A stretch of 64,000 nucleotides of DNA from assembly GCA_026225945.1 (NCBI GenBank), contig JAMJFZ010001074.1, forward strand, positions 5,340,001 through 5,404,000, written 5' to 3'. The DNA is from Cricetomys ansorgei. Its lineage: Eukaryota; Chordata; Mammalia; Rodentia; Nesomyidae. The notes beneath the pieces are model-generated. The model had not been told where the DNA came from. It searched no databases and saw only the letters and a list, made by a program, of their open reading frames with translations. This document shows, piece by piece, positions 59,396 through 64,000 of this stretch (position 1 is its first letter; every line of letters begins with the position of its first letter). Made by a program: the position numbers and the translations under genes.

Positions 59396-59519
59396 CTTAA
59401 AGGATCTTGAGGCAGAAGTTAATAGCCAAATCATGAGTTCCCAAAACTGTGGAATAAAATAACAAAAAGAAAAAGGACCTTTAAACATAGAAGTTCTTGA
59501 AAAGCTTAGATTTCGAAAA

Positions 59520-59675
59520 TGCACATGGTAACGTACAACTTCAGTCTCCACACTCAGGAGGCAGAGGCAGGAGGATCTCTGTAAGTTTGAAGTCAGCGTA
59601 GTGGAACTACATAGTGAGTTCCAGGCCAGGGCTACAGGGTGTTTTTCTGTCAACAACAAAACAAAAACAAAAATC
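59520..59675 (+). mobile_element. B1 SINE
   Basis: It reads actcaggaggcagaggcagg, aggatctctgtaagtttgaa, catagtgagttccaggccag, ggctacagggtg, ending in an AC-rich tail. The first 30-40 bases are eroded. Confidence 0.82.
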
Positions 59676-60007
59676 AACATGAGTGTAATCCTCCATGCAT
59701 CCTATGTGATGAAATCAGTTTTGAAGAACAAGTAGAACATTGCAAAAGCTCTAAGATTGGATACATCCAGTGAAGTGCTATATATTTTACTGAAGGAAAG
59801 AGGTTGAATTCCCTGCTCAGTTTTTGTTTCTCTGACAATTCAATCTCAAATGGAGTCTCATATCTGGTTTATAATTTGAACATGTTAAGCAGTCTGTACT
59901 GTGCATTTGAGACTCTGTGTGTAAATTTATGGGAAATTTTCAATTGTATACATAAGAAGACAAACTTTAGTGTGCATAAATGCACAATATTTATTTAAAA
60001 ATTTGTA

Positions 60008-60172
60008 GCTGGACAGTGGTGGCACATGCCTTTAATCCCAGCACTGGGAAGGCAGAGGCAGGTGGATCTCCATGAGTTTGAGGACAGTCTGGTCTACAGA
60101 GTTAGATCCAAGACAGCTTGAGTTACAACAGAGAAACCATGCCTCAAAAAAATAAAAATAAAAATAAAAATT
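60008..60172 (+). mobile_element. B1 SINE
   Basis: It reads gctggacagtggtggcacat, gcctttaatcccagcactgg, caggtggatctccatgagtt, ctggtctacagagttagatc, cagagaaaccatgcctc, then an AAAT-rich tail. Box A and B of the 7SL-type promoter are both recognisable. Confidence 0.92.
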
Positions 60173-60279
60173 TATAATAAATTTTTGAAATAAAACTTGC
60201 CTCTAATTATTCAGTTATCTTAGTCTAGTAGAAAATATGATTAGAGAATTAGCTTTGATCTAAGAAATATATTGACTTA

Positions 60280-60314
60280 ATTGCTTCTTGGCCTTTTTTC
60301 TAAGATCAAGTGTA
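60280..60314 (+). pseudogene. U2 snRNA 5' fragment (retropseudogene)
   Basis: The 35 bases match the 5' end of U2 snRNA with about four differences, including the branch-point-recognition neighbourhood taagatcaagtgta. The match stops abruptly and an A-rich run (aaaaaatag) follows, consistent with a truncated, reverse-transcribed copy. No snRNA promoter elements are visible, so it is not an active gene. Confidence 0.75.
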
Positions 60315-60679
60315 AAAAATAGATGAAGTGAATAGCTATTTCTGTTTTGCATTAGATGTATATATTTTGTTTTCTATTCAAGGTTTCTCAGCTCACATAC
60401 CCCATCAATGTCCTCTCTGGTTACTTTTTTCCTAAAGCTATTTCTGAGGGCTATTATCTCAGAGTGCAGTGGTAGAGTTTTGATTTAATATGTATTTGTA
60501 ACTCCAGAAAAAATTCTTTTCAAAAGAAAAAAAAGTTCTGCTTTTGTTGCTTTTTGTTGTGGCAAAATATGCCTTTTGTTTTTCTTTAACTTCACAAACT
60601 GTACGGGCTTGTCTGTTTTATAACTATCAATAAATTTACCTAATTCTGTCATCAATCTCTTATTTTAAATATTAACTTC

Positions 60680-60832
60680 ATTATTTTAAGTTATGTGTAT
60701 ATGTATGCCTTCCAGTGGATATAAGCATGGAAGTGAAGTTTCCCCCAGAGGCCAGAAGAAGGAGTCAGATCCCCTGGGGTGGAAGTTACAGGCAACCATA
60801 ACTGCTAAGTCATTTCTCCATCCCGCTCACTA
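60680..60832 (-). mobile_element. B2/B3-type SINE, old
   Basis: Reversed SINE: tgtgtatatgtatgccttcc, ccccagaggccagaagaagg, tcagatcccctggggtggaa, actgctaagtcatttctcca/tccc. The tRNA-like head is at the right end. Confidence 0.7.
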
Positions 60833-60893
60833 ATTTCTTTGTGACCTGAGGGAGCAAAACTAAGTTATTAAGGAGTAAGAAATAAAAACAAAC

Positions 60894-60975
<82 letters not shown>

Positions 60976-60996
60976 GAAGAAAGGAAGAAAGAAAGG
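60894..60996. repeat. (GAAA)n microsatellite
   Basis: About 100 bp of tetranucleotide purine repeat with GGAA variants at the right end. It may have grown from a SINE tail. Confidence 0.95.
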
Positions 60997-61864
60997 GAAA
61001 GAAAATGGATAGTTTAATGGAAATTTCAGCTTCCAAAAAGGAAATGGAATTCACCACTGAGATTTTTGTTTTTGTTTTGTTTTTGTTTTTATATTTTCTT
61101 TTGATAATGTCTCCAAGAATTGCAGACTAGCTGGCACTGTCTGGCCTTGTCCATTGTGTAAATTTTGGGCTGACAGGAAGGTGGTATTTTTTCTCTGATG
61201 GAGTACCTACCTAAATCTGATTTCCAGCTGCCTCTGCTACATACATTAGGGTGCCACTTGAAGATTATGAAGCCAATCAGAACTGTGTCTATCATTTTGC
61301 CAATGACTCAGATGCAATAGAGAAATCAATGTGTCACATAAGATGTTTTCATGCTATGGCTAACCTGAAGCCCTTACTTGATTTTGAAACTATCAGCAAA
61401 GTTGATTGCTAGCCCCTGTTTCCCTGTGTGTTGTACTGCTTGAGTTTGAAATCCCACTGACAATCCAATAATGAGAAATATAAGAAACCATATGATCAAG
61501 GGGGGAGCTCATCAAAAGCTGACCTAATGTTATGATAAAGTAGGACAGCATCAAAGAAGAATTTTAACTTAAAAAACAAAAATCTAACTCTTTGTAAAGA
61601 GGTAGGAGGGAGAGACTTACTGAACTCTTTGTCCTCTGCCAGGAAACGTCCTCAACTCTCACTTCAAACCAGTCTTTGGTCTGACAACCAGACCCATGCC
61701 GATCTGCCTTTTGCTTCTGAGAAAAACTAATTTAGTTACTGACTTCTGTGCTTCTACATTTAACTTCCAGACACTGAAGGACAACTTGGTCTATTTTCCA
61801 AAAGGATACTTTTATATGAAGAACAAATCTCTAGCTATCAGTTATGACTAAAATCTATATCAGA
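60997..61864. other. Intergenic DNA, nothing recognised
   Basis: A T/G-rich run (61062-61090) is followed by unique sequence. No gene is seen. Confidence 0.4.
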
Positions 61865-62206
61865 TGTTGTGCTGGTTTGAATGAGAATGGCTCCCATAGG
61901 CTCATATGTTTGAATGCTTGGTCAGTCGTTAATGGAACTTGGTTAGTGGAACATTTTGGGAAGGATCAGGAGGTGTGGCTGTTTTTGGAGGAAGTATGTC
62001 ACTGGGGATGGGCTTCGAGGTTTCCAAAGCCCACAGCAGGCCCAACCTCTCCGTATAGTATTGTAACACCATGCCTGCCTGTCTGCCACCACATGGCCAT
62101 CATGATAATCATGGGCTAACCCTCTGAAACCATAAGCAAGCTCCCAATGATACGCTTCATTTTGTAAGTTGCCTTTGTCATGGTGTTTCGTCATTGCAAT
62201 AGAACA
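61865..62206 (+). mobile_element. MaLR-type (ORR1-like) solo LTR
   Basis: It is bounded by TGTT...AACA and matches the copy at 56514-56850. Landmarks are gctggtttgaatgagaatgg, ctcccataggctcatatgtt, tgggaaggatcaggaggtgt, ggaagtatgtcactggggat, ccctctgaaaccataagcaa and ttgcctttgtcatggtgttt. It lacks attached internal sequence. The 90-codon frames in it are accidental. Confidence 0.68.
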
Positions 62207-62796
62207 GTATGTTCTATTGATTATGTTCATATGATGTATGTTCTATTAATAGAACTAAGACCTATGAAATTCCTAATTTTCATCTCGATGTTGCTCTTTT
62301 AAGATTCCTTTACTTGGTATAAATTCTTGGGAACATTTCTTTCCCATCTTCCATGGAAATATTTTCATATTTACTAGTACTTATGTGGTAACATGAATTG
62401 AGTTAGTAATTGTTTTTAATTTTAATTTTATGAACTTTATTTTAAGGAACCCAAAAATAAAAATACAACACACCAAAAAAGACCTGAAGTGTATACTTCT
62501 TAGTGAAGTTCTCTACACTTAGGACAGTAATTGAGAATGGAAGCTATGTAGCTTTACATTCAAATTTACACTTACACTATGAAGAAATTTACACTTTCTG
62601 GGAAACTTCAAGAAACTCTTAGATTTCTGATGTGTAGAAAGAAGAAGAAGGGTATTTAAGGATAAAGAAGAAATTCAAAATGTACAACATTTAGAAACTG
62701 AAACAACAAAAATTATCTAAAAGAGGACTTACAGAAAGGAATAATGGGGAGTGAATGTGGCAGAAATACTTGAGGTACTTGAATGAAAAATGTCAT
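62207..62796. other. Intergenic DNA, nothing recognised
   Basis: AT-rich DNA with a small inverted motif tatgttctattgatta/ttctattaatagaac at 62207-62254. Confidence 0.4.
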
Positions 62797-62961
62797 GACT
62801 GGGTGGCCTTTAATCCCAGCACTCCAGAGGGACAGGCAGGCAAATAGATCTCTGTGGGCAGATTTCTGTGAGTTCCAGGGCAGCCTGGTCTACAGAGTGA
62901 GTTCCAGGACAGCCAGAGTTACAACAGAGAAACCCTGTCTCAAAAAACCAAAATACACAAA

Positions 62962-62996
<35 letters not shown>

Positions 62997-62998
62997 AA
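62797..62998 (+). mobile_element. B1 SINE with (AAAT)n tail
   Basis: It reads gggtggcctttaatcccagc, a duplicated-looking middle (ggcaaatagatctctgtggg then gatttctgtgagttccaggg), gcctggtctacagagtgagt, agaaaccctgtctc. An AAAT microsatellite fills 62959-62998. A purine tract (63015-63050) follows. Confidence 0.92.
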
Positions 62999-63050
62999 TT
63001 TTTAAAAAAGGGAAAAAAAAGAAAAGAAAGGAAGGAAGGAAGAAAGAAAG

Positions 63051-64000
63051 ACATCATTATGAAATCCATCGCCTGTTAGCGTGAGCAGTGCTAAGCGTTT
63101 GTAAGCACCCGTGTTCTCAGTAGCATGTACATTTTCTCCTGAGTATAAAATGAGGTCTGTAATGATCCTGCTTCTTCTAGTGTTTTTTCTCATGCTATGC
63201 ATCAAAGTGGCAGGGCTTCAAAAAGTAAATCAATAAACAATTTTAAATGAAGATTTTCAAATTGATAAAAAATTAAACTAGAAGGTGAAGGTGGTGAAGG
63301 GCGCTTAGATGTAGTGACAGTGGAAAATGATAGTTTAGGAATCATTGTAACCACCATGGCCAGCAGAGTAATGACCCGTGGGAGGCAACAAGGTAGTTTG
63401 GTTTAACACAACTCAGCATCTGGTGGCTTCTCTTGGTTGACTATGTCTGACACCTTCCATAAGAATAGGTTCTATAGACTGACAGGCTCACAATAATGGT
63501 CTGGGGAAGGATGCAATGTGGTCTTGGCCCCACAACACAATGTTCTCCAGGCTATTAATCAAATCTGCTCCCAGACTTCTGGGTGGATAACAGATTACCC
63601 TTGCCTTCCTTTGAAGGAACAACAGTGTATGCTTAATACTGAAAGTTCTCCTAGAGCTTATATGTGAGCACAAAGACATCCATGCCTCAACATGGTACCA
63701 GCAATATTTGCTATCTCTATTTCCTTCTGCTTAAATAGAAAATTATTCTCCTGTGCAAGATTAAATTTAGATACAAATTGGGAGAACAGAAGATATAGGG
63801 GGAAATAAAGAAAAAAGAAGTGAAAGATACACAGACTTGACAAAATTTTCAAATTAAGATTTACTATTCCAAAGATTAAAAAAACATACCTTCAAGTAAG
63901 ATCATAATTTTTATCCTAATTTTTACCAAAAAGATCTGAGTATGTATTCTTTAAAATATCAGTGAAAATCGGGCATAAAGATGAAGCACTATACTCTATC
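63051..64000. other. Intergenic DNA to the window end, nothing recognised
   Basis: AT-rich sequence without a recognised gene, RNA or repeat. Confidence 0.4.

Overview
The window is mammalian nuclear DNA, and its repeats point to a muroid rodent. It carries B1 (7SL-derived) SINEs, B2/B3-type tRNA-derived SINEs, B4-type (ID-B1 fusion) SINEs, G-rich 3' ends of rodent (Lx-like) LINE-1 elements, MaLR-type LTRs and many long microsatellites. The species cannot be fixed from the sequence. No bacterial, phage or plasmid features are present.

The only gene I can support is Cox7c, on the + strand at about 44.4-46.45 kb. It encodes the 63-residue precursor of subunit VIIc of mitochondrial cytochrome c oxidase. 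Two coding exons (44580-44654 and 45204-45320) are joined by consensus splice sites, and a third exon (46349 to about 46445) is entirely 3' UTR. Just upstream is a CpG-rich, TATA-less promoter with two ZNF143-like elements, ETS/GABP-like sites and a YY1-like site over the start codon.

The rest is a repeat-rich, mostly AT-rich gene desert. 0-10 kb: L1 3' ends, unique AT-rich DNA, and two head-to-tail copies of a 0.4-kb rodent repeat. 10-16 kb: an LTR fragment, a solo LTR with a perfect 6-bp target duplication, and AT-rich palindromes. 16-24 kb: B2 and B3 SINEs and a badly decayed L1 split by later insertions. 24.9-26.6 kb: a two-LTR, apparently non-autonomous LTR retrotransposon on the minus strand. 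26.6-35 kb: unique DNA, L1 3' UTR, old SINEs. 35-43 kb: B1 with a long purine tail and an LTR inserted in it, L1 fragments, microsatellites. 43.3-43.8 kb: an LTR oriented toward Cox7c. 46.5-49.4 kb: unique DNA. 49.4-51.5 kb: an L1 3' end split by a solo LTR. 51.5-64 kb: a B4 SINE, another 0.4-kb repeat, CA tracts, two MaLR LTRs, L1 3' UTR, three B1s and a U2 snRNA 5' fragment.

Repeat family names are assigned by reading and from memory, without a database search. Element ends are approximate unless a target duplication or terminal repeat is cited. The open reading frames outside Cox7c are short and fall in repeats or random AT-rich DNA. I do not regard them as genes.
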